From positions 496,001-560,000 of the forward strand of contig OY751486.1 of the NCBI GenBank assembly GCA_963565915.1: 64,000 nucleotides of DNA, written 5' to 3'. Position numbers and translations under genes: made by a program. Below the pieces are notes generated by a model, which was given only the letters and a program-made list of their open reading frames with translations, did no database searches and had not been told where the DNA came from. The DNA comes from Entoloma clypeatum (taxonomy: Eukaryota > Basidiomycota > Agaricomycetes > Agaricales > Entolomataceae). Below are positions 40,401 through 51,079 of this stretch, one piece after another. Position 1 is the first letter of the stretch, and every line of letters begins with the position of its first letter.

Positions 40401-41498
40401 GCCCTTCCGTGGGACATCAAACGACCACAAACGCCAGTCGACAACGCGCCATGCCACTGCCTACCCCTAACCACTTTCGGCCCCTACCCTTATCCAACCC
40501 CCCCGGGACCTCTGAACTCTGCTGCCCCCCATCATGATGGCGCATCTTCCGCCGTCCTCTGGTTCCGAGCCATCCTCATCACCCGGCGCCCGCTCACTGA
40601 CGGAAACAACGACGAGCGCCCGTCCCTTCGACACCTGCCTGACGCACCTTTCCCCGCAGACGCACACCCCCACACGAGCGCCCGTGCCGTCCTCCCCTCA
40701 CTGCCGCTCTCACAGCGTGGTCCACCCCACTCCAGCAACCCTCCCCCTGCACACATGCGCCCGCCCCTCACAGCTGGACGGACAACGACGTGCGCCTGTC
40801 CCTTTCGACACCTACCTGATGCGCCATTCCTGGCTTATTTTCTGCAGAACGTAGTCCGTCTGTGGACGTCGAGACCAGTCCAAAGGAGAAACATCGAGCT
40901 AAAGGTCCGCCAATCCAATGCCTTCAATCAGCGGGTTATGTATCAAATTTATAGGACCTGCTGCGACTTCTTCGAAGTGGCCTAAGGGCACCTAAGCACT
41001 GTCCAAGGGCATTTGACGTTTTGCTGATGGATGCAGGTGCCATCAGCCGAATTAGGCTTACTAAGTGGGCACATTAGGTGATTCACCCGTGAACTTAACA
41101 TATCACAGGTCACACCCCGTGAACCTACTGTCGAAATGATACAGTAACTCAACTTAGTTCTGCCAGTGTGGGAACAGGATCCACTCCACTGACCACATTG
41201 GTCTCGACAAATTCATCTGACGGTCCGCTGCCATTTCTCCCAACCCCCTGGCAGTCCAACGTGCGAGGGACACATTGCTGTGTTTCCATTTTCATGAACG
41301 CGTGTTAGCTTGGTCCAGGGAACAGAAGCAAAAGACTCCGGGTTTTTCCCAACACCTCCGATCTCGCCTCCACTGAGGCGCACATTAGGCGTGCTATCTG
41401 CTGGCAGACTGAGATCGAACTTCACTAAGTCACGTGCATAACGCATCGTCTTGTTGATCGTCACCATCGACTCTGATCAATGCTTAATTTTATCCTCT
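40401..41498. other. Pro/His-rich frames and spacer; nothing recognised
   Basis: C-rich sequence at 40400-40850 gives long frames on both strands by composition alone. 40990-41450 is the upstream region of the Crinkler-like gene. Confidence 0.5.
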
Positions 41499-41707
41499 AT
41501 GTCATCAACTACACGTTCGCAGGTGCGGGCCGCTCAACCTGCACTTGCGGCTGATCTAGACACTCACCAAGATGCCACGACTCAGGATGACTGTGTCACG
41601 CTCAACTGGATCTTCTTTGACAGGCTGAGACCCCACGATAATGCACGGACCATTAACATTTCCCGCTCACTGTTCGACAAGCCCGTAGAACATTGCATCA
41701 GTCTCTT

Positions 41708-42109
41708 TGTTACGGACTCTACGGTATGAGGACCACGTCATATCTTTTACTTATCGGCCCGACTCGGCGCCCTCTTACGAACTCACTATGTCTAATGTCT
41801 ACTTTCGCGACCTTCGATTCCCAGTCTGACTCATTACATTACTTCATCATCCCCTTTAGTATACTTTGCTCCCGCGCTGACTCGCTTTCCGCAGTCAGCT
41901 TACTCACTGTACATAGCCTTCCGCAGTCGCCTTACTCATGCGCACTGCCTTCCGTAGTACTGACTCATCCGCTATCGCCTATAGTCAGTACCTATATAAA
42001 CCTCTTGTACTGTAGTAGATTCCTTAGATTTAGCAATCACATAGCTCTTCGCCTTTCCACTTTCCTGCATACTCTGCCCGAACCTTGGAACAGTTTGTTA
42101 AGCATAACA
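41708..42109 (+). repeat. Chromovirus 5' LTR, 402 bp
   Basis: TGTTA...TAACA ends. A TATATAA box lies near 41992, plausibly the Pol II promoter. Compare 47857-48259 and the remnant at 17399. Confidence 0.95.
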
Positions 42110-42529
42110 AGTTGCTAAATCTCGTTAGGTTCGCCCAGAGCGAAGAGAGCAACTACCAGACGAGTCAAGACGTCGCGCTTCTTTGAAGACTTCACCAGTA
42201 ACCCATTCGCCTCACCAGAAGCCCGACAGGAGGAGCTAAGTCCTCGAGACAGTATCGATTTTACACTCATCCAGCAGTACATCGAATCGGAGATCCGTCG
42301 CATCCTACAGCAGGTGCTTGACGAAGAACTAGACAACGACGAGCATCGCCCCCACGGCGAGATAGCAGAGAGCATCCATCTTGCTCAACAACACCAGATC
42401 GCGTGTTACAACGCCCGACAGAACGAACTCGAAAGTTTTCGCATTCAAGAAGGACCTCAGACAGGTCGGATCACAGAGATCAGAGAGTTTATCGGTGTCC
42501 AGACAACCGTTATCAGAAGATTGATTAGG

Positions 42530-43767
42530 ACGCTCACATTGAGACGTCCCAGAGCCGCATCATCACGTCGTACTCGAAGCAACAGATCTACGCCCACTTT
42601 ACAACCACCGAACAACAGACCGAGTACGGTCGTTGGGCACAAAACGAGAGACTTGACCCCTTCTCACAACCGACAGACGCGCAGGAACAGAGATTCCTTA
42701 GAGATCTACAGAGGAAATACCCCGAACGTTTTGCCACCGATTCTGCCGACGAGTCCCCTGATGAATTTGCTTTTGACTCCGCGCAGTCAGATATCGAACA
42801 GACACCTAGAACAGGGACTCATTTTCAACCCTTACCTGTATCCCGAACCCCATCTTTATCCCAACAACCCGACCCCTCTCCTTCTCCGCAGACTCTAGAC
42901 ATGGCAGAAGCTCCCGCAGTACAAACGATGGATACATCCAAGATCATCAAGGATCCTGGGATGTTCAAGGACAGACACACCTTTGACGAGTGGTGGAAAG
43001 CCACCAAACTATACATCAGGTTCCAGAAGAGCCTAACAGACGATCAGAAGATTCTTGCGGTACTATCTCGCATGATGGAAGGGTCCGGCAGGCACTGGGC
43101 CAGTAACAAGTTAGACGCTCTTGCCGTTGACAACGAGAACATCACCTGGCTAGGATTCTCCGATGATATCGCCACACGATTCTCTATCGCCAACAAATCA
43201 GTCGCTGCCAAAGCAAGACTCGAAGTTCTGAGACAAGAGAAACGCACCGTCGACGAATTCTTGGACGAATTTGAAGAGCTCTTGAAGCTGTCAAACCTTG
43301 GCAAAGAAACTGGGAAATACATCCTAGAAAAGAATGTCAACCGCAGAATCTCTGAACAAGTGGCTAGTGATGCCAAGACGTACTCCGAGTACGCAAAGGA
43401 GATCCGAAACAAGGGACGACAGATGGAAGGACATGCAATGGTCATCCGAGGTGGCGGCGACATGCGCACCGGATCAGGTACCACTTATGGTGGTCAAGGC
43501 AAGGCCATGGAGATCGACAAAGCAGGAGTGGCCCGTTGCTACAACTGTCAACGTTTCGGTCACCTTGCTAAAGACTGCAGTGCTCCAAAGAAGAAAGATG
43601 GTCGCAAGTGTTTCAACTGCGAGCAAGAAGGCCATATTGCGCGCAACTGCCGCAAGCCGAAGAAGAACTCCGGAAGGGTTAGGAAGGTGTCTGAGGAAGA
43701 TGCCGAGAATGATGAAACCACAATCTTAGAAGCCGACGAGAAGGATTTTCCCGAAGGGTCCGATTAA
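42530..43767 (+). CDS. Chromovirus Gag with two CCHC knuckles
   Basis: The frame is open from about 42530 and has its first good ATG at 42901 (MAEAPAVQTMDTSK). Upstream protein-like sequence in this frame (YPERFATDSADESPDEF) suggests the gene begins earlier, and 42314-42530 continues it in a shifted frame, so a frameshift near 42530 is likely. The capsid region includes HTFDEWWKATKLYIRFQKS and EVLRQEKRTVDEFLDEFEEL. Two nucleocapsid knuckles follow: CYNCQRFGHLAKDC and CFNCEQEGHIARNC. The acidic tail ends at 43767. Gag would package element RNA in particles. Confidence 0.9.
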
Positions 43768-43919
43768 ACGACGCTAAGTCGCGACCCTTATCTATTAAAC
43801 GGACTTGCTTGCCTTGTATGACTGCAGACAATAGAACCTATGTCATCCCTGCCAAGCGAGCCGCTGCGTCGACTAAGATCGTAAAGGGAGACAAACCTCC
43901 GAAACGATGAGAGATCAGG

Positions 43920-44444
43920 TTGTTAGCTCAACTCAAAACACGACGAGGACCAAAGGTCATTCGACCTGAGGTTGATAGCGGATGTGAACGCACATGCATC
44001 CATCCCAGAATAGTACGCGAACAGAACCTCCCCACGCGAGGAATACCGCCCATAGCAATTCTAAATGCGGATGGATCACCAAATCGACAACAAAAAGCGA
44101 ACCAACTTGCCGAAGTCAAGCTGGATTTGGGAACACATCAGGAAACCATGGAAGCGATGGTACTGGACATTGGGAGAACAGACATGCTCTTGGGACATGA
44201 CTGGTTGGTACACCACAATCCTACGATCAATTGGACAACCGGCGCTGTAACGTTCAACCGGTGCCCAACAACATGCCGAACCAAACATTCGGAATTCAGG
44301 ATTAACCTTGATGGTCGCAAACACCGGGTTCGCATGGTTGAGGTGCGCGACAAAGATGCACCCAAGAAGTCGGATCAGAAATGGAAGCCTGGAGACCCTA
44401 TATTGGAAGCTGTCACTCCCACACCACCTCCCACAACCAAATGA
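43920..44444 (+). CDS. Chromovirus aspartic protease region
   Basis: Contains VDSGCERTCIHPRIV (DSG active-site motif, an unusual Cys following) and the MLLGHDWLVHHNPTINW segment common to gypsy proteases. Stop at 44442-44444; the homologous reading continues beyond in the next frame (about 44446-44640, RFTHLFEKENFDKIP), so gag-pol is broken here by a small indel. Confidence 0.85.
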   Translation: MLAQLKTRRGPKVIRPEVDSGCERTCIHPRIVREQNLPTRGIPPIAILNADGSPNRQQKANQLAEVKLDLGTHQETMEAMVLDIGRTDMLLGHDWLVHHNPTINWTTGAVTFNRCPTTCRTKHSEFRINLDGRKHRVRMVEVRDKDAPKKSDQKWKPGDPILEAVTPTPPPTTK

Positions 44445-44644
44445 CCCTCATATGTTGATCGGTTTACTCACCTCTTCGAGAAGGAGAACTTTGATAAGAT
44501 CCCAAAGGAAAGGGAATGGGTCCATGGTATTGAACTTACACCGGACGCACCAAAGGAACTAGGGGGAAATACATATCCCATGACACAAAAAGAACAAGAG
44601 GAATTGGACGCGTTCATTGACGAAGGTCTAGCAACTACAAATTC

Positions 44645-47317
44645 ATGGTCAAAGACAAATTCCCACTCCCTCGCATCTCCGATCTCTTGGACGTGCTGAA
44701 AGATGCAGTCTACTTCAATAAGATGGACATCATGTGGGGTTACAACAATGTCCGGATTAAAGAAGGCGATGAATGGAAGGCTGCCTTCCTTACCAGTCGA
44801 GGATTGTTTGAACCATTGGTCATGTTTTTCGGCCTTTGCAACTCCCCAGGAACGTTCTCTCGGATGATGGCTAGTCTATTCCGGGACCAGATTCGCCGAC
44901 GCATCTGCGTGATCTACATGGATGACATTGTGGTTATTGGTAAAACCAAGGAAGAACTCGCGCGAAACACCGAAGAAATTCTGCAGATCCTATCGGACAA
45001 TGACTTGTTCCTGAAGGAGAAGAAGTGTTTCTGGGAAGTAACGAAATGCCCCATATTGGAATATGTCGTTGGTGAAGGACGTGTCGAGATGGAAACCGAG
45101 AAGATGGACACGATCCGAAACTGGCAAGCACCCACATCAAAAAAGGAAGTCCAGAAGTTCCTTGGGTTTGCTAACTTCTATCGGCGCTTCATTGAAGGAT
45201 ACTCAAACATCGCGAAACCACTTACCGCGCTCACAGGTGGCACTGCGTTTACTTGGGGACCAACGGAACAAAAGGCATTTGAAGGTCTCATACAGGCGAT
45301 CACATCGGCACCAGTCTTGGCATTACCAAAACCAGATGGACAGTTCAGGGTCGAAACCGATGCATCGGGCTATGCAATTGGGGCTGTACTCTCTCAAAAA
45401 CAGGACGACAAATGGCATCCTATCGTGTTCCTGTCGCGGACCATGTCCGCGGCCGAACAAAATTACGAGATATACGACAAAGAGCTCTTGGCAGTCATGG
45501 AAGCACTGAAAGATTGGAGACACTATCTGCTCGAAGCCAGGGAACGCTTCGAGATCTTAACTGATCACAAGAACCTGGAGTATTTCCGCCGTCCTCAGGA
45601 CCTAAATCAACGACAAAGGCGCTGGAAGATGAAGTTACAAGACTATGACTTTGAACTACGGCATGTGCCTGGCAAGACAAATGCAAAAGCGGACATCCTG
45701 TCGTGCTTACCCTGGTATGAAACGGAACTCGAACCGCAAGACAGTGACCAAATGCTCAAGGAGGGACTATTCTTGAAACGATTGGAATCAGAAGATGTGG
45801 TACAAATGGAGATGTTCACGGAGGAACAATTCTTTGAAGGGGGTGAAACATCTGATTCCATCAAGATTGGAAACGTCACAACCATCGAAAATCCGTGGAT
45901 CACACGCATCAAGGGTTCAAACCGCATGGAGACAGAAGTAGCCCAGGGTCTAAAAAAGAATCCTCATTGGTATCAACAGGAAAATGCCATCACATATGCA
46001 GGCGAACGAGTCTATGTTCCACCGGACCCACAACTGCGTCAAGAACTAATGTTTGAATCACATGATGCACCAGTCGCTGGACATCCAGGACAGTATCGAA
46101 CACACGAACTCCTCACTCGCACCTACTGGTGGCCTACCATCCTGCATGATGTAAAGAAGTACGTAAAGGGTTGCGACACCTGTCAGCGCAACAAGATCAA
46201 CAGACAGAAACGACATGCTCCGCTACACCCCCATGCAGCACCAAGTCATCCATGGGAAGACATAGGGATTGACGTTGTGGGACCGATACCAGAATCTGAT
46301 GGAAAAAATGCGATCCTGGTCATCACGGATAGACATTCGAAGATGCTTCATCTCATTCCGACAACCGTGGAATTATCGGCTGAAGGATTAGCCAAGATCT
46401 ATCGGGATCAGATATGGAAGCTCCACGGAATCCCCAAGAAAATCATCAGTGACAGGGGACCACAGTTCGCCGCGAAGTTCATGGCGATACTTTGCCGCAT
46501 GTTAGGGATCCAAAGGAACCTGTCCACCGCATACCATCCACAGACGGATGGACAAGCCGAACGATCGCATCAGGAAACAGAAGCGTTCTTACGAAACTTC
46601 GTCAACCATCTGCAAGATGATTGGGCTGAATGGATCGCAATCGCCGAATTCCAGTACAATGACAAAGAACATCAGGCGACGAAGCACACACCATTCTACC
46701 TCAACTATGGCTTACATCCTTGGAAGGGAGAACTTGTGTTGGAAGACACCAACCCGGCTGCCAACAGCTTCTTGGAAAAACTCAAACAAGCACGAGAAGA
46801 AGCCAATGCAGCGCTGAAACAGGCACAGGATCAGATGAAGAAGACAGTTGATACACGACGGAGTCCGTCTCGGGACTACCGAATTGGAGACAAGGTGTGG
46901 CTGGAAGGGACTAACATCAGGACCGATCGCCCCTCAAAGAAACTTGATGCACTCCGACATGGACCATTCAAAGTCCTAGAGAAGAAAGGAGCTAGCGCGT
47001 ACCTTCTTGATCTTCCGAAGACTTGGAAGATGATTCACCCTGTGTTCAACAAGACCCTGTTGTCACCATATGAAACTCCGAAGTATGCCATCCAGAAAAA
47101 GAAACCAGCCCCTGATCCGATCATCGTTGAAGGACGAGAAGAGTACCATGTGTCTACGATCCTAGACTCTCAAAAGTTCCGCGGAAAGATCCAGTACCTC
47201 GTCCAGTGGGAAGGATATGGCCCAGAAGAGAACACATGGGAACCTCGAGCTAATGTTCAGAACGCTCAAGATTTGATCCGTGATTTCCATCAGCAGAATC
47301 TGTCTCGACCACAATAA
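44645..47317 (+). CDS. Chromovirus RT, RNase H, integrase and chromodomain
   Basis: 890 codons. It opens at KFPLPRISDLLDVLKDA, i.e. after the part of RT that normally holds the first conserved motifs; that block is deleted at about 44640. RT active site YMDDIVVIG near residue 96, LGFANFYRRFIEGYS following. RNase H: VETDASGYAIGAVLS, DKELLAVMEALKDWRHYL. Integrase: HDAPVAGHPGQYRTHELL with CDTCQRN (H2C2), then GIDVVGPIPES, ISDRGPQFAAKFM and TAYHPQTDGQAERSHQE, giving the D, D, E core. The C-terminal chromodomain reads YLVQWEGYGPEENTWEP, which in chromoviruses directs integration to particular chromatin. Everything after the deletion appears intact. Confidence 0.95.
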   Translation: MVKDKFPLPRISDLLDVLKDAVYFNKMDIMWGYNNVRIKEGDEWKAAFLTSRGLFEPLVMFFGLCNSPGTFSRMMASLFRDQIRRRICVIYMDDIVVIGKTKEELARNTEEILQILSDNDLFLKEKKCFWEVTKCPILEYVVGEGRVEMETEKMDTIRNWQAPTSKKEVQKFLGFANFYRRFIEGYSNIAKPLTALTGGTAFTWGPTEQKAFEGLIQAITSAPVLALPKPDGQFRVETDASGYAIGAVLSQKQDDKWHPIVFLSRTMSAAEQNYEIYDKELLAVMEALKDWRHYLLEARERFEILTDHKNLEYFRRPQDLNQRQRRWKMKLQDYDFELRHVPGKTNAKADILSCLPWYETELEPQDSDQMLKEGLFLKRLESEDVVQMEMFTEEQFFEGGETSDSIKIGNVTTIENPWITRIKGSNRMETEVAQGLKKNPHWYQQENAITYAGERVYVPPDPQLRQELMFESHDAPVAGHPGQYRTHELLTRTYWWPTILHDVKKYVKGCDTCQRNKINRQKRHAPLHPHAAPSHPWEDIGIDVVGPIPESDGKNAILVITDRHSKMLHLIPTTVELSAEGLAKIYRDQIWKLHGIPKKIISDRGPQFAAKFMAILCRMLGIQRNLSTAYHPQTDGQAERSHQETEAFLRNFVNHLQDDWAEWIAIAEFQYNDKEHQATKHTPFYLNYGLHPWKGELVLEDTNPAANSFLEKLKQAREEANAALKQAQDQMKKTVDTRRSPSRDYRIGDKVWLEGTNIRTDRPSKKLDALRHGPFKVLEKKGASAYLLDLPKTWKMIHPVFNKTLLSPYETPKYAIQKKKPAPDPIIVEGREEYHVSTILDSQKFRGKIQYLVQWEGYGPEENTWEPRANVQNAQDLIRDFHQQNLSRPQ

Positions 47318-47450
47318 AAGACGAGTTCTCAAAACCCATGGCAGTATCGACCTCATCAGTCAACCACACACCGAGTTCCCCGCTCTAGTCTTCGCCCTGC
47401 CCAATATAGCCACCCCATTCTTCTTTTACCTCTCAACCATCCTCACCGCC

Positions 47451-47822
47451 ATGTCAAACACCATCGTCACCTTCACCTCCACCACCGACATCAACCCCGC
47501 CATCGCCGCCCTTATGAACGAAGCGCTCTCCATGAGAGACCAAATCCATGCCCTCGAAACTTCCCTCGCCGATCTCCTTCATCGCCAGATGAATATTCGA
47601 CTTCATTCATTGTCGAATCTCCCCGTCGCCCCGACGCCCGAAGAGAAACAAATCCTCGGGAATTACACCAGCACCCTCGTCATCGAAAACCGACGCATTC
47701 GGCTGGCCATCAAAGGCCTTGAACTCGCCGTAGCCATCAACGAGGAGTTGATATATGATTGGAGCCTCAAGGAAAGTCCGAACTGGTCCGATCCCGGCAA
47801 CAACGAGGGATGGGGACAGTGA
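47451..47822 (+). CDS. Extra small ORF between pol and 3' LTR of the chromovirus
   Basis: 123 codons from ATG 47451 (MSNTIVTFTSTTDINPAI) to TGA 47820-47822, 34 bp before the 3' LTR. The middle is predicted helical/coiled-coil by its heptad-like Leu and Met pattern (ALMNEALSMRDQIHALETSL) and the end is acidic and Trp-containing (ELIYDWSLKESPNW). No transmembrane segment or signal peptide is seen, so it does not look like env. The tail is preserved in the remnant at 17279-17365, showing it belongs to the family. Function unknown. Confidence 0.7.
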   Translation: MSNTIVTFTSTTDINPAIAALMNEALSMRDQIHALETSLADLLHRQMNIRLHSLSNLPVAPTPEEKQILGNYTSTLVIENRRIRLAIKGLELAVAINEELIYDWSLKESPNWSDPGNNEGWGQ

Positions 47823-47856
47823 CTCTGTGAGGACACAGAGCTTGGAGAGGGGAACA

Positions 47857-48259
47857 TGTTACGGACTCTACGGTATGAGGACCATATCATATCTTTTACT
47901 TATCGGCCTGACTTGGCGCCCTCTTACGAACTCACTATGTCTAATGTCTACTTTCGCGACCTTCGATTCCCAGTCTGACTCATTACATTACTTCGTCATC
48001 CCCTTTTAGTATACTTCGCTCCCGCGCTGACTCGCTTTCCGCAGTCAGCTTACTCACTGTACATAGCCTTCCGCAGTCGCCTTACTCATGCGCACTGCCT
48101 TCCGTAGTACTGACTCATCCGCTATCGCCTATAGTCAGTACCTATATAAACCTCTTGTACTGTAGTAGATTCCTTAGATTTAGCAATCACATTGCTCTTC
48201 GCCTTTTCACTTTCCTGCATACTCTGCCCGAACCTTGGAACGGTTTGTTAAGCATAACA
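47857..48259 (+). repeat. Chromovirus 3' LTR, 403 bp
   Basis: TGTTACGG at 47857 and TAACA at 48255-48259, followed by target duplicate CTCTT. Confidence 0.95.
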
Positions 48260-50262
48260 CTCTTTGATGCCGCGTTAAAGGAGAAATACAGCTTTAAAGC
48301 CGAGGAGAATACCGTCGAGCTTTGGAAGGTCAGCGACCTTGACTTCTCTTCATCGTGCGGACTGACCTTTCGCAGCCAAAAGAGCTGCTTTTAGTGGATA
48401 GCGTCAGCGAATCGGGATGGACGAACAGCATTGACGATGAGAAATTCCACAGGTTCTTCCAGAAACTCGCCCTCACCAAGAGTCTCGCGAAGTCGATAAT
48501 AGAGCAGGACAACGAAGACGCCGTCCACTTGATGGTTACCACCAGCAGAAGTTATCAACAACCAGAGGAACATGATGAGAGTCAGGATGCGGTACCCGAT
48601 CTTCCAGAGATTTGACGTGTGTTATTTTTCGCTCTGTTATCCTCTGACAATGACATTGCCATAGGCTATCGTGCAATCATCAAGACCTCCGGGAAGTCAC
48701 CTTCGGTGGGGGCGAAATCCACCGAGTATATTTTCGTCCAATCCAACCCGGGTGAAGTGGTTCACGATGGCCGACATGGACCGAAGCCCCCATTCGCTAC
48801 AGTTGCCCCGCCAGTTCAGATATTCCATCCCATCTTCGAGATGTTCACCCGACTCGTTGAGGATCCTTCCGTCCAACCCAATCAGGAAGACCTCATAGCC
48901 ACGCAGGAACTCATGCATTTCCTCTCCACTATTCGTAAGGAGGCTGAACGGAACCCTCAGATCCAAAGGCTTCTGTCAAGGATACTGAAGGCCAAAATAT
49001 ATGAGGTACCTAATGACGACAAAAGCTCTGCCGATGGTACTCACTTGTTCAAAGTGGATGGAGTCCAAATTCCATTCTTCATCAATGAGTTCAAGCGAGA
49101 ATTTGGAGAGGGCGGATGCGATGCTTCTCTCCAAGCCGGGATTAGCATGAGGCGAGCCTGGAGGCAAAACAACGTAAGTCTAATTTCTTGACAACTGGGT
49201 GGCTCTCCATTCAAATTTACCCTTTCATAGCGAGCGACAATTCGCGATAAGTGCTGTTGTCCGACGCTGATGCTCATTGTGGGTGGGCCGTGGGTAGGCG
49301 TCCTCGGAGGCGTAATCAGCGACAAGGTCATCGTGCAAAGACTGACCGACATGCTGTGGGTCGGACATTCCTCCACGGCGGAAGATTTTCAGGTCTACCG
49401 CTTCGCGCGTATGTTGGTGGCCCTACGGGAATGTATTGAAAAGCTCTCCGCCTATTACAGAAATTTATACCTGATCGAAGAGTTTTCATTCAACTCTGGC
49501 AACACGCATCCCCACTTCTATCCCTACCCAGATTCTTTCACGGAGGAGGACACGGTCGTCAAGTTTGCCTACGTTAGGATGTTAGAAGATGACCCAGCCT
49601 GCGTCACTTATCAAGCCAAGATTTCCGACGCCAACGCCGGTTCTCCCGATATCGTGGTCAAGTTTGTGGCGCGATACGGCACAGACGTGCATGAATTTCT
49701 GGCGAAGCAGGGCTATGCACCCAGGCTTCGGTATTGTGGGCCGCTGCTGCCTCGAACCAAACACAATGATCTCCTGGTGGACGAGGGTCTATCGGATCAC
49801 TTCCAGCTCCCGTCCCATGCCAACCCTGCCACACCACCCGGGGCATCTCCTGTGGGCAGAAGCTGCCTACCAAACCCTCATGCTAACGCACCACCTGGGC
49901 TGGCGCTTGGTCCGATGCAGATGGTTGTCATGGATTACGTTCCCACATGCAAGAATCCTCCTGCGGATGCTCGTAAACAACTGGCGGACGTACTAGCACA
50001 CCTTCGCTCGGGGGGATATGTCCTTGGTGACTTGCGGCGCCAGAATGTGTTGTTTGATGAGCACGAAAAAGTCAAAATTATCGACTTGGACTGGGCTGGG
50101 CGGCACAAGACCCCTAACGACGAAGCCGATGACAGGAGTTTTGTGCGCTATCCACTCAACATCTCGAAGTCCATCAAATGGCCTGAGGGCGTGAAGGATT
50201 TTGCACCGATTCTACCAGAGCATGACCGGAAGATGTTGGCGATGATGGATCTCCCTGCGTAG

Positions 50263-51079
50263 GACATTCTGGAATATATATATATCAATTCTCGCTTGTT
50301 TCCCGAGTCCCGAGCCGAAAAATTTCAATCTACCTGACGATACGTAGATCAAACGGAACGTGCGTGCTTCAGAATTGTTGTGGTCGCAGATTCGATGATG
50401 ATTGTTCTGCTGAATGGCTCACCTTTTTGTGGGAATTTATAGAGATTGGCCCGCGCAACCCTCCACCAAACCTGTTATCTCCCGTGGCCAACGCCTTTGT
50501 CGCCCTAGCGTTTTTCGCCAAGCTCAAGGGTAACAAATATCAAGGGGCAAAGGGTGAAAATGGAGACACAGGTCGAACGAATACCTCACCCGTCCCGCTC
50601 TTCGGATCTAAAATCATCTATTTACTACTCAGTGCTCATATTGTTCGCTTGACTTGCTTTACTCCCTGTGCTCTGTCTCTATACCACAGTGGCCATATTG
50701 CTATCTTTGTATGCACAGGCTGGATCCGTCGTTTAGTGTCATGTTTTTGTCAGGTTGTATGGTGACCTACATCAGGAAAAACCAAAAGTCTACGTAGGCC
50801 CCACCGTAGCTATATAGAGGTGGTCAATTCATAGAGTTCCCGGTGTTATGGTAGATCTAATGAGACTCACTTCTGTAATGGAAAGCAACGAGAAAAAATT
50901 GTTGAATTATTCTCGAACAACTCGGGGTGTGTCGCAGGCTTGGCACGCAGCCACACGCAATCGTCGATGAATGGCTTTGTGCCATCGTACTATTATGGAA
51001 CATTTCTATTGGAGGTACGTGCATAAAGCAGCGATACCCTCAAAGGAAGTGCTTAACTCAGACCTATGTACTTACAGGC
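50263..51079. other. Unassigned; one 133-codon frame at 50364-50765
   Basis: The frame (LTFLWEFIEIGPRNPPP, then VANAFVALAFFAKLKG) reads like a protein fragment but is not recognised, and the second half looks random. The remainder is spacer. Confidence 0.35.

Larger units (their letters stand above)
41708..48259 (+). mobile_element. Full-length Ty3/gypsy chromovirus
   Basis: The element is 6552 bp with LTRs of 402 and 403 bp (TGTTACGG...GCATAACA), flanked by 5-bp target duplications CTCTT (41703-41707, 48260-48264). The order is gag with two zinc knuckles, protease, RT, RNase H, integrase, chromodomain, and a small extra ORF before the 3' LTR. The LTRs differ at about nine substitutions (eight transitions) and one indel, so it is older than copia A1. 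RT has lost a conserved block, so it is defective. Confidence 0.97.
41499..50262 (+). pseudogene. Crinkler (CRN)-like effector gene with kinase-like C-terminal region, split by a chromovirus
   Basis: The 5' part (41499-41707) encodes the beginning of a Crinkler-type N-terminal domain; the remainder of that domain, ending with the LWK-type motif, resumes at 48260 directly after the retrotransposon. The reading frame is continuous across the insertion once the 5-bp target duplicate is discounted. A likely 47-nt intron starts at 48328 with a good CTGAC branch site. Downstream exons (to 48615, 48619-49172, 49232-50262, with gtaagt at 49173) contain a protein-kinase-like C-terminal part with GDLRRQNVLF, resembling the HRD-type catalytic loop, and KIIDLDWAG, resembling DFG. 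CRN proteins are secreted or inter-organismal effectors in oomycetes and occur in fungi. This copy is interrupted; function here is unproven. Confidence 0.7.

Noticed and set aside
40401..40985. Pro/His/Thr-rich 237-codon frame
   Set aside because: C-rich DNA gives overlapping long frames on both strands here, and no domain is visible.
50364..50765. Independent gene after the Crinkler-like gene
   Set aside because: The first half reads protein-like but there is no recognised motif and the second half is compositionally random; left as unassigned.
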